NCBI GenBank assembly: GCA_028015205.1
Contig: JAPWFG010000056.1
Span: 1-64,000, forward strand
Direction: 5' to 3'
Source: Mytilisepta virgata
Taxonomy: Eukaryota > Mollusca > Bivalvia > Mytilida > Mytilidae
Length of the DNA stretch: 64,000 bases
Shown here in pieces: positions 33,651 to 45,976 of the stretch. The position numbers and the translations under genes were made by a program. Positions within the stretch are counted from its first letter, which is position 1. The number at the start of each line of letters is the position of its first letter. The notes beneath the pieces were generated by a model. It did not search any database and was not told the DNA's origin. It saw only the letters and a program-made list of their open reading frames with translations.

Positions 33651-35517
33651 ATGAAGTGTGACTGATTAGGATACCATATATTGATAATGTAATACATGTA
33701 GTGAATAGTTTTTATGATGACATGTTCTACTAAATTTACCAAAGTTGGAATATCAATTTTTGAAATTAAATGGTTAGCCTAAGTCTTGTGACATTAGTAT
33801 GCATTGTTGCTAGATACATTTCCAAATCAAAGTGATGGAAATCACTATTGGAAAGATTGCAACTGTAGTTGTGTATAATTTCAAATTGAACTAGGTGGGA
33901 CTGTTTTTTTAAACCAAAACATATGTCTCCCCTTCACTTTATTCTAGATCAATCTTTACCTCTAGGATAAAAATAATTTTGTGACCTTGAAGTCAAAGGT
34001 CAAATCAAGGTCATAATGGTACGCGACACACACTCTCGTGGTTATACACCTACATAACCAAGGGTATAAGCCTAAGTCAAAAGACAAATGCGTAATGGCC
34101 TGGACAAGCTTCGCTGAGAAGAATAGAAAGAAGAACTAGAATTGCAATTTGCGCCCATTTTTGGTGGCCATTTTGAAAATTTTTTGTATTTTGATGATTG
34201 CATCTTGTTTGCCATCCCAAATTTAGCCTAGATATCAATTTTCATTGAAATCGGACAATGTTTATTTTTCCGTCATTTTACAAACATTTCTCAAAATGGA
34301 CGCCAAACGTATGCAACCGATCGCATTTATTTTTCCATGAGTATGTTTTACTACTCATACTTTAGAAAAGTACAAAGTTTCATGACATTCTATGGTGCAG
34401 TTTTTGAGATATGAAAGTTTTCCAAAATTTTCATACTTTTTCTGTTTCCATGGCAACGGTGGCCATTTTGAGAATTTTTAATGTTATATGCACAACTAGA
34501 CTTGGTGATCATCATTATTGTGAAGTTTCATAAAGATTGTTCCAGTATTCCTAAGAACTTGTGCGTCAAAATTAGGTGGAAGAATAAAACCAAAAAAAAA
34601 AACCAAAGAAACGGAACAATAACAATCTGTCGTCCTGACTAAGTCTGGGGGCGACATAAATACTACAAAAATAATAATTTTGCCACAGATATTATCTCTT
34701 CTATGTGGGATCAATTACAGTGAGTGTATTCGTTTTCCGAAGATAATTTTCAATAAGAGTTCAATGTGTTAAGTTATACATTTTACTAAATTATGTTATT
34801 GGACTGTAATTTTACTTGAAATGACTTAAAAAATAGATTCACGTGCATGTCTGAGATAATCGTAAGGTTTTTCTCCAATAATGGGTCCATTAAAGAAATA
34901 ATTGTCACATCAGTAAATGCACAATTAATTTTGACATGCCCTCAAGAACGGATGATTAATCGCTACCCTATCATATGTGAATGGAACAGAAGGTAAACAA
35001 TCAAAATGGCTGTATTTTCAAAACATGGATGGAAATGTGTCAAAAATGTTAGTTTTAATGTATTTGGGACCAGGGCTCAGCAGCCTACGTCAGGATGACA
35101 GGAAGAAATGAATTTTTTCCCTCAAGCTAACAAGAAGTGGAGGGAGACAGGGAGAAGTCATTATGTGACGTTCCAAAGCACCAATCGGCACTGATTATGT
35201 GTTTATTTGAAGAGCTAGTCTTATTATAATGTTTTTTGTAAAGAAATTAAGATTCATTCTCTGATTTACAGTTCAACTTGGTTAAGGCAAATTTAACTTG
35301 CATGCCTTCTAAGCCGGTGGACAAAATGTGTACAACAGAGTCAACATAAAGAAGTTCATAAAATCGAATCATTACTTCATTCACAGTATCTCGCTCATTG
35401 TTTTTAAATTATTGTTATTCCGGTCCGACTTACCTTGGTCCTAGTTGTCAGTGGGCCGAGTAAATTTACCCATATTTTTTTATTTGATTATTTCCATTTG
35501 ATTACCGATTGAAAAAA
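33651..35517. other. No gene recognised; scattered repeat phrases
   Basis: Bases 33700-33830 match the 'gttgctagatacatttcc' repeat of 36.6-37.8 kb. Bases 34130-34720 contain phrases such as 'ggtggccattttgaaaatt', typical of divergent repeats. No open frame with splice support is seen before 35518. Confidence 0.4.
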
Positions 35518-35592
35518 ATGGCGGCAGGGATTATATTTTCACTTAAAATATCAGCTATCATATTCGCGATTTGGACCATTGAAATGGATCAG
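35518..35592 (+). CDS. Possible first exon encoding a signal peptide
   Basis: A start codon in a good context (A at -3, G at +4) opens a frame reading MAAGIIFSLKISAIIFAIW followed by TIEMDQ, a hydrophobic N-terminus like a signal peptide or signal anchor. At the end, CAG|GCAAGTAA fits the minor GC-AG splice donor class exactly (GC at 35593-35594). No further exon is identified in the window, so the gene is unproven; a chance hydrophobic frame in AT-rich DNA is the alternative. Confidence 0.25.
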
Positions 35593-36660
35593 GCAAGTAA
35601 TTAAATGTATGGTCAACTCAAACTTCGCTTTTGTAGTTTTGACGAAAGATTTATTTGAGTTTTACTTCATCGCCCTCCAGGTTGACAATACAAGTCGTTA
35701 TACACAGAGAAAAAATTAAACATTCATTCTTGCTTTTCTCAAATTTCAACTGCAATAATCAAACTTCCAAGTTTATCTAGATAAACGATTATGTAAATCA
35801 CGCACATGGAAGTTTTTCTACACCTTGTCAATGCGCACGTACGGGGATTCCCGGAGTTATTTTTGGGTTGCTGAAATAACTATATATCCATGCATTCTAC
35901 TATTAAATTCTTGATCCATTTCACCCTCAATATTTTGAAATTGCGGTATACATAATTTTCAATGGAAATTTAAGCACAGGTTTGGCAGATTGATTTTTTT
36001 ATACATGTAATAAACAATTCAAATGAGTAATACAGCACGTTTCTCAGACCGAAATACAAAATGGCTGAAAGTTCAAAACATGCATAATTTAAAAGGGTCA
36101 ATCCTAAAAGAATATTTGTTAACATTTATAAAAGCAACATAATACTTTTTATTAATCGATAATCTTTAAAATAAAACTATGAACGTAAAAGCCTTCTATA
36201 TCGGTATATACATGTATGCACTCAGTGGAAATGTTAACTGGAAGCTGTATCTGCGTAGATTTGTTTTGATATATTCATCCGCCGCACGTCATGTCTTTGA
36301 AATAACGTTTGGAAATTCATTTTATTTTCTTGGAAATTTCGGTAAATAACAAAGATTTTGTTATTAAAAATATTAGTTCAGATATTATCAACAAGAATAA
36401 AGTACTCGTAATTTTTAAAAAATGCTGTCATCATTGGAACAAAATTTTTATGTACTAATGTCCAATGGTACCGAAAAGCTCCACCTGGCGTTTACTAATA
36501 TTACTACACACTTTCGGTTTTGGAGGCCGATGGCATAGGAATGATTTGCAATCTTTCCAAAAAATGAAGATCTTAAGAGTCTTTCAGGAAATTTAACAAA
36601 AATTGAGTTATTATTTTTTTTTAAATCCAAATATTCCATTTAATTTTGGAAATTTAATCA
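35593..36660. other. No gene recognised
   Basis: AT-rich sequence. It would be intronic if either the exon at 35518 or the minus-strand ARM gene is real. Confidence 0.35.
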
Positions 36661-37800
36661 TTCCCTATACAGCTGTTGCTTTTTTGTAAACAAATATTTA
36701 TGGTTGCTAAGTACTTTTCCAAAAAATTCAGATCTTAAGAGTCTTTCAGGAAATTAACCAAATTTGGAATTCCATTTTTGGAAATTGAATGGTAACTTTA
36801 AACTCTTATGATATTAATGGTTATTAATATGCATTGTTGCTAGATACATTTCCACAAAATGAAGGTCTTAAGAGTCTTTCAGGAAATTTACCAAAGTTGG
36901 AATTTCATTAATCATGTTAATGGTTATTTATATATATGGTTGCTAGATACATTTCCAAACAAGAGGATCACCAGAGCTTGTATCGCTCACCTGGAGTCTG
37001 GTTTTCATTGGACAATTAATCAACTATTTGACCAAGTTTGTTGCAATTGGTTCAATTGTTCAGGGAAAATTTATTTGACAAAAAAAGGGCAATAACTCCT
37101 AAATGGGTTTTGGAATTTCCTTCAAAATTTCAGGGTAGGCAGATCTTGTCATGCTGATCAATTTTACCTCTGTCAAATTTTAGATATCTGTAACGGTTTT
37201 TGAGTTATTAGCAAAAAACAGCAATTTACCCCTATGTTCTATTTTTAGCAACAGTGGCCATGTTTTTCATTGGATCAATATAAAAACATGATCGTTTGTG
37301 GAGGACATGTCATATATCATTCCTATGAAGCCTCGATCCAATCTGCCCAGCCGTTTCAGAGGAGAAGATTTTTTAAAAAGTTAACAACGGACGATGACGG
37401 ACGCCAGGTGATGGCAAAAGCTCACATGGCCTTTTAGGCCAGGTGAGCTAAAAATGAAGGTGTTAGAGTCTTTCAGGAAATTTACCAAAGTTGGAATTTC
37501 ATTTTTGGAAATTGAATGGTTACCTTAACTCTTGTGACATTAATCATGTTAATGGTTATTTATATATATGGTTGCTAGATACATTTCCAAAAAATGAATG
37601 TCTTAGAGTCTTTCAGGAAATTTACCAAAGTTGGAATTATCTTATTTGAAATCAAAATATTCCATTTAACAGCTATTATTCTGCTAGTGTCTGATAGTAT
37701 GGTTGATTGGTAATTGTCCAAAATTAATAAGTCTGAGACTCTTACAGAAAAATTTTTCTGCCCAAAGGTCAAATTTCAAAATTCCGAAACCTTCGTCACA
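36661..37800 (+). repeat. 'gttgctagatacatttcc' tandem repeat, split by a G1 element
   Basis: The phrases 'tggttgctagatacatttcc', 'gagtctttcaggaaattt' and 'accaaagttggaattt' recur near 36705, 36835, 36940, 37460 and 37570. One copy is divided by the G1 element at 36960-37451. Confidence 0.65.
36960..37451 (+). repeat. Short complete G1-family element (492 bp)
   Basis: It starts CAAGAGGATCACCAGAGCTT then GTATCGCTCACCTGG, and ends with a hairpin at 37419-37449 and CTAA. Both flanks match an unoccupied repeat copy at 37582-37620. The flanking A-run counts (3 left, 3 right) add to the six As of that copy, which fixes the ends as C...CTAA with no target duplication. Confidence 0.85.
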
Positions 37801-39472
37801 GACAACTTTTAAAGTGCTAGTAATGCACCAATTTTTATGTTTCTACTGCTTTAATAGGGTGTAAGATGAGTTCTGTGACAATCGATTTTGGGATTTTTTA
37901 ACTCTCTTGTTGCTATGACCCCAGGGGTTTCAGAAAAATTCTCATGCCACTTTTGAATTTGCCATATGTTATACTATTCATGGTTTCAGTTTCAGCATTA
38001 TAGTCCAAAGAGTTTAGAAGATTTCACTATTTACTGGCTATTGCGAAATCCGTTTTTTGCTCATAATTATGCCCTAAGGGCAAATTCCAAAATTTCGAGA
38101 CCTTCGGCACAATCTACATCAACAATGCTATAAACAATGAGCAAGTTTCTGTTTTCTATCTCTTATGGTTCCTGAGATTATCCTGGACATTACGTACACA
38201 CATTCGTAAGTATGGCGAACAGCAAAACAAACCCCCCCCCCCCCCTTTCGCTAGTGCAGGGATAACTAAAATCGTCAAGAAGCAGTCTGAGGCTTTCTTA
38301 TAAATCAATTTAAGTGCCCTATTGGCCAAAGTAAATGTTTACTTCCAGGCTTTTACCCCATACAGATGTAGGCATAGTCAACAGGTAAGGTTGAAGTCTT
38401 TGCATCAGGGATAACATGGGAAAAGGGAGGGGGTCTCGTGTTACAGAAACCCGATGTTGCAATTTTATTTAATTTCACAATGGTCTTTAAGTTAAATAGT
38501 CAATTTACATAAATGTATGCCAAACATCTTGTTTTGTCCATAATTGACACAATCTCAACATCAAAATACTTTATATCTGTTCTGGTCTATTAGTTAAGGA
38601 GGATTTCTCTTATGTTTAGAATAGTTTTCTGTTTAAAGAAAAAAAAATGCGTGATTGATTTAGATTACAAATTTCGGTTGTCTTGGATTTGATCGATATC
38701 TTTCTGGATGTTACAGACATTATGGAATGTAAAAGCTTGCGAACTAAATTTTTTACGGTCCTTTCCCGGTCCTGTCCTTAGACAAAAGTTGCTGTTATCG
38801 AGAATGAATCGTGGCGAAAGTACTGAGATACCGTAACCGATCAAAGACAAATTTTGCAGTTGCCCGCCGGGAAAGTACAAGCAGTGATTTATTTGCCCGA
38901 CGCGATTTCAACTTTAGCGGGCAAGCACTTATTTCTAACACTGCTGTTCTAATTGTGTAAAGATAATCTGGATTAAGCAAGACCTGTGTAACATATAATC
39001 TACATGTAACACATACATGTGCATGTATGATTGCATCACAAACACTTTTAGATTTGGCCTTAAGTCACATTTAACTGTTCCTATCAATTGTTGTGTCATA
39101 AATATTAATACATATTAACTAAACTGTATATAAATTGTATGTTGTCAGACAGTTACTAAAATATAAGTAAAACATTTTTACAGTAACACACACACACTTC
39201 TCATACTAGGAATTCGAATGTATATATGTTAATTTGTAACAGTCCGACTTTGTGAATTTGTTGTATATATTGAATATTTAAGTGCTGATGTAAATAAATA
39301 TTATATAGTGGGCATTAGACTTTAACATGCTTAAATTGTGAATCAAGAGTGATAAAAATGTTGACTACCATTATCGTCTAGATTCCCCAACCTTACTTGT
39401 AATCAAACGATGAAAAACCATCCGTTTTGTCTTGGTTATATATTTATGTATGTTGATAATAAGAATAAATAC
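37801..39472. other. Intronic sequence, no gene recognised
   Basis: It includes C-run 38231-38245, phrases such as 'ccaaaggtcaaatttcaaaa' at 37764 and 38093 that suggest a diverged repeat, and a (CA)n stretch at 39186. The minus-strand frames at 38665-38980 have no recognisable motif. Confidence 0.4.
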
Positions 39473-40916
39473 CTTTCAGTAGCCCACTATTTGACTTCAT
39501 TTTCTCCTTGTTTGCCTTATGGAATGACAACTTCCAGATTCCTGTCACAGCCAGGTAGATTTCTTCATCAGAAAATTTCTTTGTCAAAATTTCCAAGTAA
39601 ATTGTCAAAATCTCCAGGGACATTAACTTTTCTTTGTTTTCATCATTTGCCAATAGGTTGCTCAAGCCATGTAGAATTTCTGATACACTCATACCAAATT
39701 TGTATGACATATGATCTTCAGAATTCATTGCATCTTTTAAAATATCAATGATAAATGTCAGTACAGTACATTCTGTACTAATAATATGAATTTCTGAATC
39801 ATTGACAATGTATGACATAACAATTAAACATTTAGCATGAATCATTGCAATTTTTGTTTTTGATAGTTTTAACATCAAGGATAAATATGGACAACTTCTC
39901 AAGCATTCTTTGGAATCTGAAGCATGTCTACATATATTATGCAGGATTCCTAAACAGGCTTTAATAGCGTATTTTAAGTTCTTGTCATCTTCAAATTCTT
40001 CAACTTCAACAATATTTCTCATCACAGAATACAAGTCATGTAGTATTTCAATATTGGCTATAATTAGTTCACAGAACTTTAAACTGGAATCTGACAAAAT
40101 CCATGAAATATTCCAAATAAATTTCACCGAGGTTAATCCATTAAAACAACTGATACCGAAATTAAGTGTCTTTAACTGTTTCAAACAATTTTGCAGAATA
40201 ACATGAAATTGTTCTTCCACAACCATATCTATTGCAGAGGTCGGTTTCCCACCTGTTTTGTCTGGTTTTACAGAATTCCATACATACTCAAGATCTTTGA
40301 AATGATTTGATTCTAGAATTTCAGTTTCTGTTGCTAAAAATCTGATCAACCTTGACAGTGAAAGCCTTTCATCCTTTACTTTAGAGAGTCTTATTTCTTG
40401 TGGTGACAAATTTATTTTCACATCATACGTAATGGGAAATATTGCTCTAAGATTGGTCTGAGGCCTAAGTGCGGTTCCAAGTCTATTATTTTGCTGACAG
40501 TCTGCATTATTATTTTGGTCTGGTAGAAAATTATTTTCATAATCACTATCATTTTCTGAAACTGATGACTGGTTGAGCGATGAAATGTCTCGAGCTGTCA
40601 AGTCTGATTCACTGCATTTTTCGGCAGCAGAAAAAGTCATATTACTAGAACTTAGTTCATTTATACTTTTGTTTTCTTTGCATGCTTCAGCATAATAATT
40701 ACTATAATCACTATCATTATCAGTGAAAGACCTTTCCTTGTGGCTAGTTGTGTAGTTGTTTTTAGCAGGTAACTCAGGATGAATAATATCTGTATCTTCT
40801 GGCAATCCTCCAATTACTTCATTAATCAACTGGTCAATGTCCAATATATTCTTCTCCATTTTATAGTTATATCATTATTGGCTAATGCAAATAATCATAA
40901 ACAATCACCAATTTAC
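39473..40916 (-). CDS. Large exon of an ARM-repeat protein (likely ARM-TIR type)
   Basis: The coding part runs from the start codon at 40859 to a donor AAAG|GTATTT (GT at 39472-39471), giving 462 codons plus one base. Upstream, 'attctttttcag' ends at 40917, a good acceptor, so the exon begins with about 57 bp of 5' UTR. Residues 1-135 are Ser/Asn/Asp-rich and probably disordered, with 'NDSDY' three times. Residues 150-460 are a leucine-rich alpha-helical solenoid; segments such as KACLGILHNICRHA, HAKCLIVMSYIVND and YLAVTGIWKLSFHKANKE have the helix pattern of Armadillo repeats. Reading on past the donor gives a short unrelated tail and a stop. Proteins of this form in bivalves often end in a TIR domain and are linked to innate signalling; no TIR exon is visible here, so that role is inference. 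Confidence 0.7.
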
Positions 40917-41242
40917 CTGAAAAAGAATACTAACATTTTATTAAGGCTGAAGCCGCTTAATAATGATAGGGAAAAGTGATGCAGCTGCCAGAAAAGCAAT
41001 ATCTTCAGCAAAATTTGTCACAAGCAAGAAAAATACAATATACAACCAATTCCATCATATTCAAAATCTGTATTTGTATTTCCAGTTATCTGACCAATCC
41101 TAAATTTTTAAAGCCATTAGCCCTTTTTCATCAACATTTGCAATTTCTGGAAAACCTGGTTGTTCTGGTGACAACCATAAGAATTTTTCCTTTAAACAAA
41201 GTTTATTGAGAAACATAAATCAAAGTATTTAAAAAATAAATA
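40917..41242. other. Upstream flank of the ARM exon
   Basis: Likely intron or promoter-proximal sequence of the minus-strand gene. It contains the polypyrimidine acceptor next to 40917 and nothing else I recognise. Confidence 0.4.
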
Positions 41243-42213
41243 AAACTATAGACTCCCAGATGCCTGTATCATCAACCTGGATTCAATTTGCCAATCAATG
41301 GTAAAAAAAGGGGTAACTAAGTTAAGTCTGGGGCAGCCTTCTTCATTGACAGTCTGGGATATTGGACATAATTCTTAACTAGAGGCTGACCTTAACCTGT
41401 ATCACTCACATGGCTTTTATTAGGCCATTATAAAATTTAAGCTCTTTTGTATCCACAAGGCTGTCAAAGAAATGCAATATATCAATGTAACCTTGATATC
41501 CAACCTTTGACCTACATTTGCATCTGTCCTTCAATATCAGAATCCCGCCAACTTTGGTTACAGTCTGCCCATTAGTTCCTGAGCATACGACAAAAAAGTC
41601 TTTTCCCATATGGATTCAATGGAAACTTTCAACAGCCACAGCCGTCGATTGATCAGATGAATCTCAACCAAATGTGGATTGTTTGTAGAGTGTACTGTCT
41701 TCATCAGTCCTGCAAAGTTTCAAAACATTTCATACTGTAGTTTTAGAGGAGATTTTTGAAAATTGGCCAATCAAAATCAAAATATGGTGGGGTCATCCAA
41801 CTGGAACCAAAGGTAGAGAGCTGGTAGAGGTCCTTCAATGCATCATTCCTGCCACTTTTAGTTACAATCTGCCTGCCTCTTCCTTAGCAAATCACAAGTT
41901 ATTTCCGAAATTGTTTCAATGGAAACTTTGAACAGCCAACAGCCATCGGTTGAGATAATGAATCTCAACCAAAAGTGGACGGCTTGTAGAGGGTATTGTT
42001 GTCATCAATCCTGCAAAGCTTCAAAACATTTCATAATGTAGTTTTCGGGGAGAAAATTTTTGAAAATTGGCCTGTCAAAACCAATGGCCTTTCAGGCGGC
42101 CATGTTTTTCATCCATCCAGAACCAAAGGTAAAGATTTGGTAGAGGTTCTTCCATACATCATTCCTACCAACTTTGGTTACAATTTGCCCATTAATTCCT
42201 GAACCAATTACAA
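41243..42213 (+). repeat. Two broken G1 5' ends followed by about 300-bp units
   Basis: Weak 5' signatures occur at 41243 (actatagactcccagatgcc) and 41380 (ctagaggctgaccttaacct). The units share 'ccaatcaaaatcaaa' and 'catcattcctaccaactttg' phrases with 15664-16505. No 3' hairpin is seen before the next 5' end at 42214. Confidence 0.55.
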
Positions 42214-44782
42214 CTAGAGGCTCCCAGGAGCCTGTATCGCTCACATGGACTATGTCCATCTTGACTGGCAGCCTGTCAAGTTACAACTGGCTCACTGGTT
42301 TTAAACAAGAAGATCTTTTAGTGATTTTTCCACTTAGGTCCTATGTTAAACACTGTTCAGCTCTGGCAACCATCTTGGATGACTGGTGGGGTCATAGGAT
42401 ATAATTCTGAAAGAGGACCAACTAAGCACCAGCTCTGCTTCCAATTGGCAAAGTGGTTTCAGACAAAAATATTTTTAATTGAAAATTCCAATATGGTCCT
42501 ATGTTAAACTTAGTTTGGCAGTGGTGACCATCTCGATGGACAGTGTGGGTCATCAGACATAATTCTTAAAGGGGACCATCTAAGGCCACTGCTACTAACA
42601 TTGCTTTGAATTAGACAAAGGGGTTTCAGAGTGGAAGATTTTTAAATGAATTTTCCCATAGGGTCCTATATCAAACTAAGTTCGGCAGCAGCGGCCAGAT
42701 TGGTTGATAGTCTGGGTTATAAGAAATTCTGAAAGGATCATTGCTGTTATGTCTGGTTCCAAATGGCTAACCAGTTTCAGATAACAAGATATTCAAATGA
42801 ATTTTCAAATAGGTCTTATGTTAAACTAAGTCAGCCTTGGTGGCCATCGTGGGTGACAGTCCAGGTCATCGGTCTAAATTCTGAAAGAGGGCCATCCAAG
42901 GATCATTGGTGCAAAGTCTAATTCCAATTAGCCATGTGGTTTCAGACAAGATTTTTAAATGAATTTTACCATAGGATCCTATATATATTAAACTAAATTT
43001 GACTGCAACACCCATCTTGGTCAACAATTCATGTCATCAGATATATTTCTGAAAGAGAATAATCTAAGGATCATTGCTACCAAGTTTGGTTCCAATGGGT
43101 TAATTGGTTTCAGACAAGAAGATTTTTAAATGAATTTTCTCATAGCATCCTATGTTAAACTATATTCAGCTGTTGAGGCCATCTTGGTTGACAGTCATTG
43201 GTACTTCTTAAACAAGTGATTATGGGCTCATTTTTTAAAGTGATTTTACTTCATTAACTCAAAAATGTCATCTTTCTTTTACAGTAGGGAAGGATGAGCA
43301 AATAAATAACTGTTAACTTCTTTTAGTGTTATCATATTCATAGTATTCTGGCAAATTGATATTGAAGGGAGATTGGAATATTTTGGTAAAAAAAAACCTG
43401 AATTTTAAAATTACCTATTTAATAGTGTTAATTATATCAGTCAGGGGACAATCAATTCATATTGAAGGAGGCTTGGAAGATTCTGGGCAAGTAAATAAAT
43501 TATTAAATCACCTCTTTAAGTGTATTTAATAAATGAGTATTTAAATCAATTCTCTATTCATTTCCTTATGCCATTCTATTTATTTCTGACATCTGAATTC
43601 ATAATCACTCAAAACAATGATCTCTTAATGATTTTCTGTGAAACAGGCTAATGATGTTGCTTTGTGCATATATTTTGCATTTATAAGCTTTTTGAACAGT
43701 TTACTTCAATCATGTCAATAACTCAACAAGATGCTCCCAAGAGCCTGAATCGCTCACCTGTAAATTTTTGTGTAGATCTTGCACCAATGATTATTTTTGC
43801 TATTTAATGTCATCCTCCCAAGTCAGGGTTTTGTATCCACATTTGTTTCTACAAACCCCTGACATTGCAAATTCATATTTTGTGGGTCGAACATATCGCC
43901 ACCTGGTGTGTGACCTAGAAAATTCTACATACGATGCAAATGGATTCTCTTTTGACGTTGAGTCAGAAGAACCAATGAAAATCGTTCAATTCTGACCCGC
44001 AAAATATGATTGTGTGGTATCAGGGGTTTGTAGGAACGAACGTGGATACAAAACCCAGACTTGAGAGGATGTTTAATGTACACCGTCACATTTTTCGGCT
44101 TAATAAAGACTTGTACAGCTAGGGACTTTTCTATCGTTTGCTATCATAGTATGGATTTTTTCAATGACCTTGACCATTGAGACTCCATATTTTTGACTTC
44201 AACAGCTATATAATAGGGTCCTGAATCTAGATATATATGATTTCTAGGGACCTTTACATCGGTTGCTATCAAATTTTTTAATGACATTGACCCTTGACCC
44301 TCCATTTTACTTCTACAGCTACCATTTATTTTATTTCAAGTTACGCTGAACATTTTTACTGTTTATAGTTTTTCTTTATCTATAATAATATTCAAGTTAA
44401 TAACCTAAAACTGCAAATTTCCAGGTTAACAATTCAGGGGCAATAACCCAACAAAGGGTTGATTGATTCATCTGAAAATTTCATACCAGGTAGATCTTGA
44501 CTGGATGAACCTTTTTACTCCTGTCATTTTTGCTCTAAATGCTTTAGTTTTTGAAATATAATACCTCTATGTTCTATTTTTAGCCATGTTGGCCATGTTT
44601 GTTGGCAGGCGGGGTCATCGGACATATTTTTTAAACAAGATACCCTAATGATGCTTGTGGCCAAGTTTGGTTCCATTTGGCCCAGTAGTTTCAGAGGAGA
44701 AAATTTTTGTAAAAGTTAACAGACGATGAAGGACACCAAGTGATGAGAATAGCTCACTTGATCCTTTGGTCAGGTGAGATAA
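42214..44782 (+). repeat. G1-family composite element
   Basis: The start is CTAGAGGCTCCCAGGAGCCT then GTATCGCTCACATGG. Diverged 165-bp-type units run to about 43210. Bases 43210-43720 are AT-rich filler. A second 5' end lies at about 43727 (caagatgctcccaagagcct), then a MITE (43811-44071), the 120-bp module, and a 3' hairpin at 44751-44780 followed by AA. Confidence 0.65.
43811..44071. mobile_element. 261-bp inverted-repeat MITE with 8-bp target duplication
   Basis: The ends are inverted copies over about 80 bp: CATCCTCCCAAGTCAGGG at the left and the complement of the right end, CATCCTCTCAAGTCTGGG. The direct repeat TTTAATGT flanks it at 43803-43810 and 44072-44079. An 8-bp duplication points to hAT-type mobilisation. 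The 75-codon open frame inside spans arm sequence and is not a gene. Confidence 0.85.
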
Positions 44783-45255
44783 AAATCAACGAAGGATTAA
44801 AAGCCTGATGTCACTGACGTAAACCTGTTCAGTGTGGATGTCAATTTCAACAGCGAGCTGATTGCATGCGTGATTTGTCGTATAATGATACTGTCTGACC
44901 CATAATGTATCTAAAAGGGGGATCTTCCTTTTTTAAATCTGTGATCTGGACCTGAATTCCTTGATGGAGTGACAAAAATAATAAGGCTAAACTAAAATTG
45001 AAAAGATATTCTGAATCTCTTATCAGAACTGGTATCAAAGAATTATTTAGTTTAGCACATGTGACATGAGATGTGCCCCATTCCCCTTTTGCAAAATTAA
45101 ATGGTCGTGTCTTTTACATTTAAAAGCACAATACGCCTGGCAATGATGGAAATTCTGCTAGAGTTTTTTTGAGTCTGAGGTACTTTGGTAACGAGGTAAA
45201 ATTTACATAATATGAGGTTGGTTTTTTCATATCTACTCTTTTACTGATTTGGGGG
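44783..45255. other. No gene recognised
   Basis: Unassigned sequence with a G-rich stretch at 45251-45271 just before the Penelope-like remnants. Confidence 0.4.
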
Positions 45256-45976
45256 GTGGGGTGGGGGGGGGTACATAGTGTTCAATTAAGAAAAAAAAAC
45301 AAAAAAACAGACGATCCAGTAGCAAAACACTTCATACAACATAACCATTTGGTTGCGAATCTAAAAGTCACTGCAATAGAAAGGGTATTTAGCACAGAAA
45401 TTTACCCATTATACATGTATATATATATATATATATACCGAAAATGATAAGATACCGTTTGTTGTCACACACAATCCTCGTAACAATATATATTTTCCGT
45501 AGCGAGGAGAAATTTAGCAATTCTTGGACAGGATTCAAAATTAAGTACCCTAATAAATCAAGAAACGTTGATACAAGACAAACGACAACCGAAAAACTTA
45601 AAATGTTTGTTGACCCATGCCAAATTCGACCCAAAAGAGAGTAAAAAACAATTCCATTTGTCAAAATGCAAGGATTCTGGTTGTGGTACATATCGGAAAC
45701 GAACTTAAGACAGAATCTGGACAAACAATATATGCTGATACCAACATGACATGTAAAAGTGAGAATTTAATATATTGCATTGAATGCTGTGGCTGCAAAG
45801 AAATATATAGTTTAATCGAGAGAACACAAATACATCAACAACATATCAGACAGCCGCAATGTAGGAAAATCCCTCTAAGTGAACATTTAGATCATTGTGG
45901 TAGAGGGCTTTTTAAAATTTTCAAGTTCTATAAAGTTAATGTAGAATGTGACATAAACAGATCCATAATGGAATAA
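45256..45976 (+). pseudogene. Two Penelope-like GIY-YIG fragments
   Basis: The first piece (about 45300-45415) reads DDPVAKHFIQHNHL then VTAIERVF, typical of the region after a GIY-YIG core. The second (45617-45976) reads MTCKSENLIYCIECCGCKE, then HQQHIRQP and IPLSEHLDHC, the order seen around and after the GIY-YIG core of Penelope-like elements. Where 'YIGqTg' would be expected the sequence reads EIYSLIERT, so the active centre is lost. The pieces are in the wrong order for one protein, hence two separate relics. The microsatellite (TA)n at 45416-45437 lies between them. The G2 element starts 2 bp after the second piece ends. Confidence 0.5.

Noticed and set aside
38665..38980. Possible further exon of the ARM gene between the two called exons
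   Set aside because: The minus-strand frames have no ARM or TIR pattern and no matching acceptor and donor pair in phase.
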